Shown here one piece after another: positions 23,738-32,280 of a DNA stretch of 64,000 nucleotides. Each line of letters begins with the position of its first letter. Position 1 is the stretch's first letter. The DNA comes from Anaerosolibacter sp. (lineage in GTDB: Bacteria > Bacillota > Clostridia > Peptostreptococcales > Thermotaleaceae). Location: positions 248,001 through 312,000 of the forward strand of contig NZ_JARBTM010000005.1 in the NCBI RefSeq assembly GCF_029240175.1, written 5' to 3'. Below the pieces are notes generated by a model. That model saw nothing but the letters and a program-made list of their open reading frames with translations. It was not told where the DNA came from and ran no database searches. Position numbers and translations under genes: made by a program.

Positions 23738-26700
23738 ATGTTCAATATTACAGATGAAATGATAGAGGATGGCTGCTATACTTATTCGACCCTGCTGAAA
23801 GGGCAGCGTTATTATAAAGAGGGGAGAGTAAGAGCCGTAGATATTGATGAGGTTTCTGTACAGGCCATCGTAAAAGGTAGTGAGGATTATTTTGTAGAGG
23901 TTGTATTTACGCCTTCCCATAACCTTGATTTTGCGGAATGTGAGTGTCCTGCAAATCATGAGTATACAGGATATTGTAAGCATATCGTTGCAGTGCTTTT
24001 ACATCTTAAAGATTTAAAAAAATCTAAGGTGAAAGATATGAATCCTCAGGTGGCAGATTTAAGAAGCACGCAAGCAGCTGGAGAGATTATTAACTATTTT
24101 GAGAACAAATTAAATATCTTTTCCAAGGATGAAGTGGAAATAGAGATCACCCTGGAGATGATGAGAAGTCCCATGAACTATAGCCAGAGTATACCCACCA
24201 TATCATTGCGTATCGGAAAGGGAAAACTTTACGTTGTGAAGAACATCAAAACCCTTATTGAGTCCATAGATGGTGGAACCCCTTTGGAATTTGGGAAAAA
24301 ATTTACTTTTGATCCTTATGTACATAAATTCAAGGAAGCAGATCAAGCAATTATCGATTTTCTGAAAGAAATGTATCAGATTGATCAAACCATCAAAGGA
24401 TATAGTAGTTATGGCTTTGGCAGCGGGGGAATCTTCACTGGAAAATATATTTATTTAACTCACATGTCTGCTGTGAGATTTTTAAGACTACTGGAAAATA
24501 AAAGCTTTAAAGCGAATATACTAGAGACTGAATATGAAGATGTCAGAATTCTAAAGGAAGATTTGCCGGTAGAGTTTTTGCTTAAGAAAGTGGATCATCA
24601 TTTGTTACTTAATATGAGTATCCAAGGTCATGTGGTGCCTATCACCCAGGATGGTGCCTATATGTTTTCAAAGGGAAATGTTTATAGTATCTCAAAATCC
24701 CAACGTGATACCCTAGGGCCTTTTTACAATACGTTAGCCAGGTCTGGCGTGAAGGACATTAAGTTTTCAGAAAAAGACGGTGAAAAATTTGCATCTTTGG
24801 TGCTTCCAAATATAAAAAGAGCTGGAAAGCTTGCAATAGACAGCAGCGTTGAAAGGTTATTCTATCACAAACCCCTTGAGGCCAAGGTATATCTTGATAA
24901 AGTGGGAGATAGAATTACCGCTGGCTTTAACTTCGAATATGGAGAATATGGTATCGATCCTTTTAAGGAAAATGTGAAAGGGACCGACGGGAATATTATC
25001 ATCAGGGACTTTGAAAGAGAACGGAGCATCCTTGAGATTATTGAGCAAAGCGGATTTCGGATCAATAAATCGGAAGTCTATCTAGATGATGATGTGATGA
25101 TTTATGATTTTATAACAGATCGTATATCGGAGCTCCAAAAATTATGTGAGATCTATTATTCTGAGAGCTTTAAGAAAATAAAGATGTATGATTCGTCTTA
25201 TTACAAGGGGAGTGTACGTTTTAATGAGGTGACCGATCTTTTGGAATTTAGTTTTTCAATCGAAGGTGTAGATCGAGATAGTCTGCCTCAGATATTTGCC
25301 TCGATTAAGCAGCGGAAAAAATACTATCGTTTGCCCGATGGCTCTTTCTTACCATTAGATTCCCCAGAACTTGGGAACATATCCGATATTATTGAATACC
25401 TAGATCTTGAGGCTGAGGATTTACAAAGGGATTTTATAAACCTTCCTAAGTTTAAAGCTATGTATCTTGATAACAAACTGAAGGAATTGGACAGTATCCA
25501 TGTGGAACGAAACTTAGCTTTCAAGCAGATTGTCGAGAATATTAAGGAACCAAAGGATATGGATTTTGAGATGCCCGAAAGCCTTCAAGGTATTATGAGA
25601 AGCTACCAATCCATTGGTTTCAAATGGTTAAAAACCTTAGCGACTTATGGACTAGGGGGTATTTTAGCAGACGATATGGGTCTTGGAAAAACCCTTCAGA
25701 CCATTGCTTTTTTGCTCTCAGAAAAGGAAATCGTGAAGCAGCCTTCTATGGTAGTATGTCCTACATCTTTAGTATACAACTGGGAAAGCGAGGTAAAAAG
25801 ATTTGCACCTTCTTTAAAGACTTTGGTGGTTTTGGGTACGAAGAAAGAACGGGCAGAAATCATCGACCAGATTAAAGAGGTGGATGTGGTCATCACATCC
25901 TATCCCTTGATACGGAGGGATATTGAGCAATATGGAGATATATCCTTCAATTACTGTATTCTTGATGAAGCCCAGCATATTAAAAATCCAGACTCCATCA
26001 ATGCAAAATCCGTAAAGGAACTTAGAGCCAAAGGGTATTTTGCCTTGACGGGTACACCTATTGAGAACAATTTAACGGAGCTATGGTCTATTTTTGATTT
26101 TGTGATGCCGGGATATCTACTCTCCCATAGAAAATTTGTAGAGAAATTTGAAAAACCTATTGTGACCGGGGAGAAGAAAGAGGCATTGAAGGAATTGAAT
26201 AAACATGTCAAACCCTTTGTGCTTAGAAGATTAAAGAAGGATGTGTTAAAGGAGCTTCCGCCTAAAATTGAAAGTACCCTTACTGCGGAGCTTACGGAAG
26301 GGCAAAAAGAGGCCTACCTTGCATATCTTCAGCAGATCCGTGGGAAGATTGAAGCAGAAATAAGGGAGAAGGGGTTTGAAAAGAGTCATATTCAGATCCT
26401 TGCTGGACTTACCAGACTAAGGCAAATCTGCTGTCATCCTGCCATGTTCATAGAAGGCTATGAAGGAGAAAGTGGAAAGATGGATTTGCTCATAGAGCTT
26501 TTACAGGAAGCGAAGGCAGGTGGACACAGGGTACTATTGTTTTCCCAGTTTACAGAGGCCTTGAAGCTTATAGCAAAAGCCCTCGAACGGGAATCATTAT
26601 CCTACTTTTACCTTGATGGCAGTACAAAGATAGAGACAAGGGGAGCACTGGTAAAGGCCTTTAATCATGGAGAAAAGGATGTATTCCTCATTTCGTTAAA

Positions 26701-26986
26701 GGCTGGAGGAACAGGACTCAATTTAACAGGTGCTGACATGGTCATCCATTTTGATCCATGGTGGAACCCTGCTGTTGAGGAACAAGCTACCGACCGGGCA
26801 TATAGAATCGGTCAGGAAAATTCTGTTCAGGTGATAAAGCTGATTACCAAAGGAACCATAGAAGAAAAAATATTGGATCTACACGCAAGGAAGAAAGAGC
26901 TTATTGGATCTGTTCTAGAAAATAGCGAAAATTTCATATCGAAGATGACAGAAAAGGATATTCAAGAGCTTTTTCAAATATCTTAG
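23738..26986 (+). CDS. SWIM zinc-finger and SNF2-type helicase
   Basis: 1082 residues. An N-terminal SWIM finger (CECPANHEYTGYCKHIVAVL at about 68-87) is followed by a long helicase-associated middle domain. The SNF2 ATPase holds Walker A ADDMGLGKTLQTIAFL at about 646-661, the DEAQH box, and the C-terminal helicase motifs KAGGTGLNLTGAD and DRAYRIGQ. Bacterial relatives (RapA/HepA-like, YwqA-like) remodel nucleic acid-protein complexes, probably RNA polymerase or repair intermediates. AAAGGATGAT site before this ATG. The largest gene in the window, complete and monocistronic. Confidence 0.93.
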   Translation: MFNITDEMIEDGCYTYSTLLKGQRYYKEGRVRAVDIDEVSVQAIVKGSEDYFVEVVFTPSHNLDFAECECPANHEYTGYCKHIVAVLLHLKDLKKSKVKDMNPQVADLRSTQAAGEIINYFENKLNIFSKDEVEIEITLEMMRSPMNYSQSIPTISLRIGKGKLYVVKNIKTLIESIDGGTPLEFGKKFTFDPYVHKFKEADQAIIDFLKEMYQIDQTIKGYSSYGFGSGGIFTGKYIYLTHMSAVRFLRLLENKSFKANILETEYEDVRILKEDLPVEFLLKKVDHHLLLNMSIQGHVVPITQDGAYMFSKGNVYSISKSQRDTLGPFYNTLARSGVKDIKFSEKDGEKFASLVLPNIKRAGKLAIDSSVERLFYHKPLEAKVYLDKVGDRITAGFNFEYGEYGIDPFKENVKGTDGNIIIRDFERERSILEIIEQSGFRINKSEVYLDDDVMIYDFITDRISELQKLCEIYYSESFKKIKMYDSSYYKGSVRFNEVTDLLEFSFSIEGVDRDSLPQIFASIKQRKKYYRLPDGSFLPLDSPELGNISDIIEYLDLEAEDLQRDFINLPKFKAMYLDNKLKELDSIHVERNLAFKQIVENIKEPKDMDFEMPESLQGIMRSYQSIGFKWLKTLATYGLGGILADDMGLGKTLQTIAFLLSEKEIVKQPSMVVCPTSLVYNWESEVKRFAPSLKTLVVLGTKKERAEIIDQIKEVDVVITSYPLIRRDIEQYGDISFNYCILDEAQHIKNPDSINAKSVKELRAKGYFALTGTPIENNLTELWSIFDFVMPGYLLSHRKFVEKFEKPIVTGEKKEALKELNKHVKPFVLRRLKKDVLKELPPKIESTLTAELTEGQKEAYLAYLQQIRGKIEAEIREKGFEKSHIQILAGLTRLRQICCHPAMFIEGYEGESGKMDLLIELLQEAKAGGHRVLLFSQFTEALKLIAKALERESLSYFYLDGSTKIETRGALVKAFNHGEKDVFLISLKAGGTGLNLTGADMVIHFDPWWNPAVEEQATDRAYRIGQENSVQVIKLITKGTIEEKILDLHARKKELIGSVLENSENFISKMTEKDIQELFQIS

Positions 26987-27027
26987 GGTGAATGGTTGAA
27001 ATTGTTAAATAAGAAAAATGAAGCGAG

Positions 27028-27198
27028 TCATATTTTCCTACGGATCATTTCATTATATTTTGTAATGGCTGTATTTAACGCTTGACTAGAAGAAATGACT
27101 TCAGGATCCTGCAAATCAATTCCTTTCTGTTCTATTAACTGATGTAAATTTGTTCTCAGTTTTTCAATATCTTTTAATAACTCCTGAAGTTCATGCAT
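27028..27198 (-). CDS. Spo0E-like protein with altered signature
   Basis: 56 residues, two helices, ATG after GGTGGTGAT. The signature region reads SSSQALNTAITKYNE. In typical Spo0E phosphatases the residue after Ala-Leu is the Asp that is needed for activity, here it is Asn. It may therefore bind a response regulator without removing phosphate. Compare the intact motif in the gene at 13256. It stands alone downstream of the helicase gene, on the opposite strand. Confidence 0.8.
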   Translation of the reverse strand: MHELQELLKDIEKLRTNLHQLIEQKGIDLQDPEVISSSQALNTAITKYNEMIRRKI

Positions 27199-27296
27199 AG
27201 CGATCACCACCTAGTAGATAGAATAGACAAAGTTGGTGAAAATATACATCATACGAAGCGATAGGTGATGCTAGAAATTAGAATATAAATACAATG

Positions 27297-27322
27297 GGGT
27301 TCTCTTCGATCGAAGAGAACCC
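27297..27322. repeat. 26-bp perfect palindrome
   Basis: The sequence from GGGTTCTCTTCG to its complement is a perfect 13-base-arm palindrome with no loop. There is no T-run on either side. It lies about 100 bases upstream of the Spo0E-like gene on the minus strand, so it may be an operator or a terminator of an unseen transcript. Confidence 0.6.
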
Positions 27323-27399
27323 TATGTAAAAAGGAGGAGTGTATAAAGATTATACATTTTTAGTCTACGCCAAATCTGTGAGAAAAATGTGAAGAAATT

Positions 27400-27576
27400 A
27401 TGAAAAAGTGTCTAAGGGTAAAAATCGTCTCTAGGTCCTGCATCGATGACAAAACATAACAGATGGCTTGTTGTACTGTGTATAGGCAATTGGTTGCTGC
27501 ATTGTCGCAAAAAGACGAGGATTTAGACAATTCTACAGCGACAATTGACAAAGTTTTCATGATGAAAATGCTATGA
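27400..27576 (+). pseudogene. possible broken small gene
   Basis: Frame from ATG at 27400 reads MKKCLRVKIVSRSCIDDKT, a TAA at 27457-27459, then QMACCTVYRQLVAALSQKDE and on to a TGA at 27574. The second half is protein-like. No good ribosome site at either ATG. Low certainty, but there is nothing better in this 430-base gap. Confidence 0.25.
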
Positions 27577-27632
27577 TTATTTCATAGGAGAATATTTTTA
27601 TTAGGAAATTTGCATAGTGAGGGATGGACGGA

Positions 27633-27920
27633 ATGAAAGAAATATTCTTAGAAAAGGAATTACATCAGTTTGATCCAGTTGCATTGAGATATGTGTTTTC
27701 AAATATTATTGAGGAACACAATGACACTACTGCCATCGCAGTAGACTTTGCAGCCATTGAGTATGTTACCGGCATTTTTTTAGGCGCACTGATGTTTTTT
27801 CTAAAAAAAGCATGGGATAGAGGAATTACCATCGAATTGGTTAATGTACGACCCGATATTGAAAAGATATTCAAGCTTACCGCTTTGGATAGGATATTCA
27901 ACATCAATTTATTGAAATGA
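27633..27920 (+). CDS. STAS-domain protein (anti-sigma-factor antagonist-like)
   Basis: 95 residues, one compact STAS fold: strand TAIAVDFAAIEYVTG, helix FLGALMFFLKKAWDRG, strand ITIELVNV, helix IEKIFKLTALDRIF. In SpoIIAA-type proteins the loop before the helix carries the Ser that is phosphorylated. Here the corresponding place is Val-Thr-Gly. It may switch a partner kinase or phosphatase. The SpoIIE-domain protein at 53097 is a candidate partner only by family logic. Start chosen after GAGGGATGG. Confidence 0.75.
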   Translation: MKEIFLEKELHQFDPVALRYVFSNIIEEHNDTTAIAVDFAAIEYVTGIFLGALMFFLKKAWDRGITIELVNVRPDIEKIFKLTALDRIFNINLLK

Positions 27921-27921
27921 T

Positions 27922-27959
27922 AAAAAATAATAAGGCAGAATTCTGCCTTATTATTTTTT
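27922..27959. terminator. 38-bp perfect palindromic terminator between convergent genes
   Basis: Arms 27922-27940 and 27941-27959 are perfectly complementary, A-rich at the start and T-rich at the end, so it ends both the STAS gene and the minus-strand gene at 27951, whose stop codon lies inside it. Confidence 0.9.
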
Positions 27960-28172
27960 ATCTAAACGGATAGATTTTGTCCATGACTTTCTTCCGCATT
28001 TTGAACATTGCAGGTATTTAGAGGATGGACCTTGAGGACTTTTAAAATCTTGGAAAGGTGTGATTGAATATTGATGCTTACACTTTGGGCAAATATAAGC
28101 CGATACTTTGGTATGCCATCGTACCAACAAAAACAATAGAATCGCACTCCCAGCGATAATTATATAAATCAT
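27951..28172 (-). CDS. membrane-anchored zinc-ribbon protein
   Basis: 73 residues. An N-terminal helix (IYIIIAGSAILLFLLVRW) is followed by a zinc ribbon with YICPKCKHQYSI and YLQCSKCGRKSW, a classical Cys-x2-Cys pair set, and a basic end. GGAGATC site before the ATG at 28172. The same layout is known in small membrane proteins of Firmicutes of unknown role. Confidence 0.75.
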   Translation of the reverse strand: MIYIIIAGSAILLFLLVRWHTKVSAYICPKCKHQYSITPFQDFKSPQGPSSKYLQCSKCGRKSWTKSIRLDKK

Positions 28173-28233
28173 AGATCCGATCTCCTTATAAATAAAATAT
28201 GTCTAGATGAAATTTTCCATAGCCTTATTATAG

Positions 28234-28278
28234 CACAATAAACGAGGATGCAAAGTCTTTGCATCCTCGTTTATTGTG
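28234..28278 (-). terminator. hairpin with 22-bp perfect arms
   Basis: Arms 28234-28255 and 28257-28278 around a single T. It stands behind the minus-strand gene at 28333 and before the start of the next one at 28172. A smaller hairpin with AGAATTGGG/CCCAATTCT lies between it and the stop codon, at about 28300-28322. Confidence 0.7.
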
Positions 28279-28332
28279 GTTGTGGTAAATTATGTATAGA
28301 ATTGGGAAACCCCCAATTCTATTAAACCGTTA

Positions 28333-28563
28333 TTATACTCTTCCAAAACCAAAGAATGGTCCGCCAAATAATACGATTAATAGTAGGAAGAAGAAAAGCA
28401 GGCTACTGTCATCGCCAAATCCGCCAAAGAATCCGCCTTTGCCGCAACCAGGTTCATTAAAACATCCACCAAACAATACTACAAGCAAGAGGAAGAAAAA
28501 TAGTAAGTTTGTGTTGTCACCAAGAAAGCCACATCCTGGCTTTACTGCTGCAGTCTCACTCAT
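28333..28563 (-). CDS. small hydrophobic protein with an internal duplication
   Basis: 76 residues from the ATG at 28563, preceded by GGAGGTTTG. It contains two copies of a unit GDxxxLLFFFLLLxVLFGG, at about 15-33 and 50-68, joined by a Gly-Pro-Cys-rich linker (CFNEPGCGKGGFFGGFG). It looks like the short hydrophobic Gly-Phe proteins (YjcZ-like) often found in spores of Firmicutes. Probably spore or membrane associated. Tandem duplication is direct. Exact role unknown. Confidence 0.7.
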   Translation of the reverse strand: MSETAAVKPGCGFLGDNTNLLFFFLLLVVLFGGCFNEPGCGKGGFFGGFGDDSSLLFFFLLLIVLFGGPFFGFGRV

Positions 28564-28740
28564 GAAAAACAAACCTCCTTCAATGATTCTATGTTTATGT
28601 TGATATCTTTCTAATATAAAATATGCGATAGCCTAAGTATTGGTGACCTATTTATTTTGGTTACGCGAATATATCAAAATATGCTATCATGAAATATATC
28701 TGTTGTTTAAGACATAGAGACAAAGAAAGAGGATAAACAT

Positions 28741-29136
28741 ATGCATATAAAGAAAAACAGAGTCGTACAGCTTATGTTGTGGATATTGGTTATTCTATTG
28801 GGTCTGGGAACAAGGCGGTATGGAGAATATATGCCCCAGGTTATAGCAGTCTATGGGGGCGATGTTTTATGGGCATTAATGGTGTATGAAGGATTTGGAT
28901 TTTTATGTAACAGGGCTTCTACGGGAAAATTATTCATCTTTACATTGATATTTTCTTATATGATAGAGTTGAGTCAATTATATCAAGCACCTTGGATTAT
29001 GTCTGTGCGAAGAACCACTTTTGGAGCCTTAATCCTTGGACATGGATTTTTATGGAGCGATTTGGTATGCTATACGATTGGTGCGATTCTTGGTGTACTG
29101 ATTGAAAAATATATTTTACTGAGACGAGCAAATTAA
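28741..29136 (+). CDS. DUF2809 membrane protein
   Basis: 131 residues with four hydrophobic segments (about 9-23, 37-57, 62-82, 100-124). The motif LGLGTRRYGEYMPQVIAVYGGDVLWALMVY at about 20-49 and IELSQLYQAPWI are typical of the DUF2809 family. It is a small inner-membrane protein without known activity. The start has AGAGGAT nearby. The next gene follows after 36 bases, so the two are probably cotranscribed. Confidence 0.9.
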   Translation: MHIKKNRVVQLMLWILVILLGLGTRRYGEYMPQVIAVYGGDVLWALMVYEGFGFLCNRASTGKLFIFTLIFSYMIELSQLYQAPWIMSVRRTTFGALILGHGFLWSDLVCYTIGAILGVLIEKYILLRRAN

Positions 29137-29172
29137 ACATAAGAAGAAAAACAGGAAAAGGAGAACTTTAAT

Positions 29173-29835
29173 ATGACAGAGATTCGAATTAGAGAGAAAT
29201 TAAAGGCTTTATGTCCTACGACCTTATTGGGATGTATTGAGGCCGAGATCATGGTGGAAGATTCCCAAAATGAACTTTGGAATCAGCTAAACGATGCATG
29301 TCTACATATTGCCAGTGAATTAAAGATGGAAGATATCGCTAAAATAAAAAATGTCATGGATGGCAGAGCTGTTTACAGGAAATTAGGTAATGATCCTACC
29401 CGTTACAGATTATCTTCGGAAGCATTGCTGCGACGTATTGTAAAAGAAAGAGGTTTGTATCAGATTAATAGTGTAGTAGATATTAATAATCTCATCTCAA
29501 TTTCTTCTTTTAATCCGGTATGTGCGTATGATTTAGATAAAATTCAAGGACCTATCAGTTTTACCGTGGGTGAGGAAGGAGAAAGCTATGAGGGAATTGG
29601 AAGAGGAAAAATTAATATTGAAAATCTTCCTGTATTTGAAGATGAAAATGGTAAATTTGGAAGTACTACCTCAGATTCAGAACGGGTAATGGTAACCACG
29701 GATACGGTGAGACTCTTGCTTTGCGTTGTTTCTTTCAATGATGATCCCTGTATGCATCAGCATTTGGAAATGGCCAAAGGATTGCTGGAAAAATATGCGG
29801 GCGCTACAAATATAAAGATGGATATCGTACGATAG
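29173..29835 (+). CDS. B3/B4 tRNA-synthetase-like domain protein
   Basis: 220 residues forming one stand-alone B3/B4 domain, as in the beta subunit of phenylalanyl-tRNA synthetase: RLSSEALLRRIVKERGLYQINSVVDINN at about 79-106 and NPVCAYDLDKIQGPISFTVG at about 115-134. Free-standing copies are thought to edit or bind tRNA or amino acids, but this is not established. AAGGAGA site ten bases upstream. It ends with the hairpin at 29846. Confidence 0.9.
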   Translation: MTEIRIREKLKALCPTTLLGCIEAEIMVEDSQNELWNQLNDACLHIASELKMEDIAKIKNVMDGRAVYRKLGNDPTRYRLSSEALLRRIVKERGLYQINSVVDINNLISISSFNPVCAYDLDKIQGPISFTVGEEGESYEGIGRGKINIENLPVFEDENGKFGSTTSDSERVMVTTDTVRLLLCVVSFNDDPCMHQHLEMAKGLLEKYAGATNIKMDIVR

Positions 29836-29845
29836 CAAACCATCA

Positions 29846-29876
29846 AAAAACATCCATGGCAGCATGGATGTTTTTA
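29846..29876 (+). terminator. terminator of the B3/B4 gene
   Basis: ACATCCATG (29850-29858) and CATGGATGT (29863-29871) around GCAG, then TTTTA. Confidence 0.8.
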
Positions 29877-29985
29877 CATATACCGAAAATTATCTTTTTA
29901 GGGATAGATGCCGCAATTTTATTATAAATATATAGAAGGGATTTAAAGATGTAAGCGTATTTTATCAGATGAGGGGGGAACATGG

Positions 29986-30324
29986 ATGACTGTGTTTGTT
30001 TCAGACTTAATTTATAATTTTCTCATCGCATTTGGCGTTATTCTTGGTGCTAGTTTTTTTGCAGGGGTAGGAGCGATTATAAATAATCATCCACCTTTCA
30101 AGACCATGATGGAGATCGCGGCATCCTTCAAGATCTGGGCAGTTGCCATGGCCATAGGTGGAACCTTTACATCCTTTGAAGTAATTGATCAGGGTATCTT
30201 TAAAGGGGAATTCAGGGGAGTTATCAAGCAAATTATCTATATATTGGTTGCGTTAATCGGTGCCAATATGGCCTGTATATTCATTAGATTTGTTAAAGAT
30301 TGTGCGCAGCTATGGCTAGAGTAA
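29986..30324 (+). CDS. ytrH: sporulation protein YtrH
   Basis: 112 residues, three hydrophobic segments (about 6-27, 45-65, 83-103). GVILGASFFAGVGAIINNHPPFKTMMEI and AVAMAIGGTFTSFEVIDQG are hallmarks of YtrH, which is made in the mother cell of Bacillus during sporulation and helps form heat-resistant spores. GGGGGG site. Its end overlaps ytrI by 13 bases, so the pair is one operon as in Bacillus. Confidence 0.92.
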   Translation: MTVFVSDLIYNFLIAFGVILGASFFAGVGAIINNHPPFKTMMEIAASFKIWAVAMAIGGTFTSFEVIDQGIFKGEFRGVIKQIIYILVALIGANMACIFIRFVKDCAQLWLE

Positions 30325-30797
30325 AGAAGCACGGATGGAAATTGTTTAGTTCGTTTTTATTGGGTATGGCAACTGGCGGATTAATAGGTGTGATAACCAT
30401 AACTGTATTGGTTAGCTATCGTTTGGACCAATCCTACGAAGAAATTGCAGCCCTTAAAAGTGTTATTGAGGAAAAAGATGAACGATTGAGTAAACTAGAA
30501 GAGTCTACCAACAAGCAACGATTCATTCTTAAAGAGATTAGAATTGACTTCATCTTTGAAGATGATGAAATGGATAAGATTGATGAAATTGATGAAATTG
30601 AGCTAGAGAAACATATTCGAAGTAAATACATTAAGCTCATTGGAAAAGAGGTTCAATCCATTGATGTAGAATTGTTAGGGGAAGTTATGGATAGAAGAAT
30701 CATGACATTAGGCAACAATACATATCAATTGTTTGTGGATAAAATAGTTTTAACAGATATATTGCACCTTTGGATAAAGGTAGAATCCAAAAAATGA
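30312..30797 (+). CDS. ytrI: sporulation membrane protein YtrI
   Basis: 161 residues. One membrane helix at about 13-35 (LGMATGGLIGVITITVLVSY), then a coiled coil SYEEIAALKSVIEEKDERL and a mixed C-terminal domain. The position directly behind ytrH, overlapping it, and the TM-plus-coiled-coil layout identify YtrI. ATG at 30312 lies inside the end of ytrH, consistent with coupled translation. Needed with YtrH for full sporulation in Bacillus. Confidence 0.88.
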   Translation: MARVKKHGWKLFSSFLLGMATGGLIGVITITVLVSYRLDQSYEEIAALKSVIEEKDERLSKLEESTNKQRFILKEIRIDFIFEDDEMDKIDEIDEIELEKHIRSKYIKLIGKEVQSIDVELLGEVMDRRIMTLGNNTYQLFVDKIVLTDILHLWIKVESKK

Positions 30798-30972
30798 AAT
30801 GAACAATGAACCGTTATAAAGGGACGATTTTTTTATTGCCCTTATAACTTTATGGGTAGAATTGTGTAATAATATAGTATAATGATGTATGTAGCAGATG
30901 TGTATACATTAGAAATCATGGGCCAAAAGAATGACGTAGGCGAGCAGTATCGGCCAGAATGGAGTATGACAT

Positions 30973-31665
30973 ATGAAAATCGGAAAAAAAAGATTTGTAT
31001 CGATAGCACGATTGTTGATCACATTATTTTTACCCTTGGTAATCCTATTATCTACCCTGCAAACATTTGCTTTTGATAAAGACTTTTACCTAAAGGAATT
31101 CAACAAATATGAAGTTTCAAAAGTTACAGGGATGAATATGGAAGATTTAGAAAGGGTTGCTGTGAAGCTGATTCGATATCTTCAAGATGAGGAAAAGGAT
31201 CTGGTGATCAAAGGAACAGTTAAGGGAGAAGAAAGGGAAGTGTTCGGAGAAAGGGAAAAACATCACATGATAGATGTTAAGAACCTGTTTCAAGGAGGAT
31301 TTTTTCTTAGAAATACAGGATTAATTTTAATCGCAGCTTCAATCCTTTTATTAAGGAGGTTAACAGACAAGGCGAATGTGGAAATTAGCAGGGGTATATT
31401 CCATAGCAGTATATTAACCCTTGTGCTCATGGGCTTACTTTTGATTTTGATGCAAATTGATTTCTATAAATACTTTACGTATTTTCATGAAATTTTCTTT
31501 GACAATGATCTGTGGCTGCTTGATCCCAATACGGAAGTACTTATTCAAATGCTTCCGCTGGAGTTTTTTATCGATATTGCCACCAGGGTCATCCTATGGT
31601 TTGTGGGAATTATGATTGTTATGGGTGGAGCAGCCTATGCAAGGTTAAAAAAAGCAGCATATTAA
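30973..31665 (+). CDS. TIGR01906/DUF1461 membrane protein
   Basis: 230 residues: a first helix at about 9-30, an extracellular region with DKDFYLKEFNKYEVSKVTGM, then three helices (about 115-133, 142-163, 195-220). The DFYLKEF...KYEV motif and the layout are those of the TIGR01906 integral membrane family of Clostridia. GGAG eight bases upstream of this ATG. A longer frame to 30882 in another reading is not supported. Role unknown. Confidence 0.82.
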   Translation: MKIGKKRFVSIARLLITLFLPLVILLSTLQTFAFDKDFYLKEFNKYEVSKVTGMNMEDLERVAVKLIRYLQDEEKDLVIKGTVKGEEREVFGEREKHHMIDVKNLFQGGFFLRNTGLILIAASILLLRRLTDKANVEISRGIFHSSILTLVLMGLLLILMQIDFYKYFTYFHEIFFDNDLWLLDPNTEVLIQMLPLEFFIDIATRVILWFVGIMIVMGGAAYARLKKAAY

Positions 31666-31670
31666 ACAAT

Positions 31671-31706
31671 AAATCAGCCAAGATTATAATCTTGGCTGAT
31701 TTTATT
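31671..31706. terminator. 32-bp perfect palindromic terminator
   Basis: Perfect palindrome 31671-31702 followed by TATTTTAAT. Shared by the TIGR01906 gene and the minus-strand regulator at 31728. Confidence 0.88.
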
Positions 31707-31727
31707 TTAATACGATTTATATATTGC

Positions 31728-31946
31728 TCATAGGGCCATGGATGAATTTACAGGAATTCGCAAATCATCAATGAGTACATTTAGTGCATCTGCCAACTTT
31801 TCGATGGTTGCAAAACTAGGATTTCGTTTGTCTCCCCTCTCCAGTTCTTCAATGTAGCTTTTAGACAAATTACTTCTCAATGCCAAATCTAACGAGGTAT
31901 ATCCTTTTTCCTTTCGCAATTCTCTGATCTTTGTGCCATTGACCAT
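31728..31946 (-). CDS. XRE-family transcriptional regulator
   Basis: 72 residues consisting of one Cro/C1-type helix-turn-helix: IRELRKEKGYTSLDLALRSN, LSKSYIEELERGDKRNPSFATIEKLADALNV. All key positions of the domain (first helix, turn Gly, Leu of helix 2, Ile-Glu-Arg-Gly after the recognition helix) are present. AAAGGAGGC site before the ATG at 31946. Being a single-domain regulator it probably acts as a dimer. Targets unknown. Confidence 0.9.
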   Translation of the reverse strand: MVNGTKIRELRKEKGYTSLDLALRSNLSKSYIEELERGDKRNPSFATIEKLADALNVLIDDLRIPVNSSMAL

Positions 31947-32280
31947 TCAGAATGCCTCCTTTAGATAAGTATTTTCCTAGGATGTCCATTGGTAAGAAGA
32001 TGACAAGACCTATGCTTGTTAGAGGTATACTTTTATATATGCTGAATTTTCAAATGCTATACTATTATTATAGCATGGATTGAATAGAAATCATTTAGGA
32101 ATTGTTAAATTTCCCTAGGAATACAGCATCATTTTCTCGAACGAAGTCATAAATTGTTGAATAATGGCGTAAAATTTTTTCGGGAGTTGTAGTACGATTA
32201 AGAAAATTTAATATGATTGAAATAGTCTAATCAATTGATTATGATGAATAGAGAGAAGTATTTCTGGAGGCGAAATAAAT
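31947..32280. other. divergent intergenic region
   Basis: About 330 bases between the XRE regulator and the MFS gene, transcribed away from each other. It should hold both promoters. No clear inverted repeat or structured RNA found. A regulator of the transporter could be the adjacent XRE protein, but nothing in the sequence proves it. Confidence 0.35.

Noticed and set aside
27360-27560. 66-codon minus-strand frame
   Set aside because: No ribosome site and the composition is poor. The plus-strand reading at 27400 is more protein-like, though broken.
28292-28603. 103-codon plus-strand frame rich in Pro and Lys
   Set aside because: It is the antisense of the hydrophobic repeat protein at 28333, which has a good ribosome site and a clear duplication.
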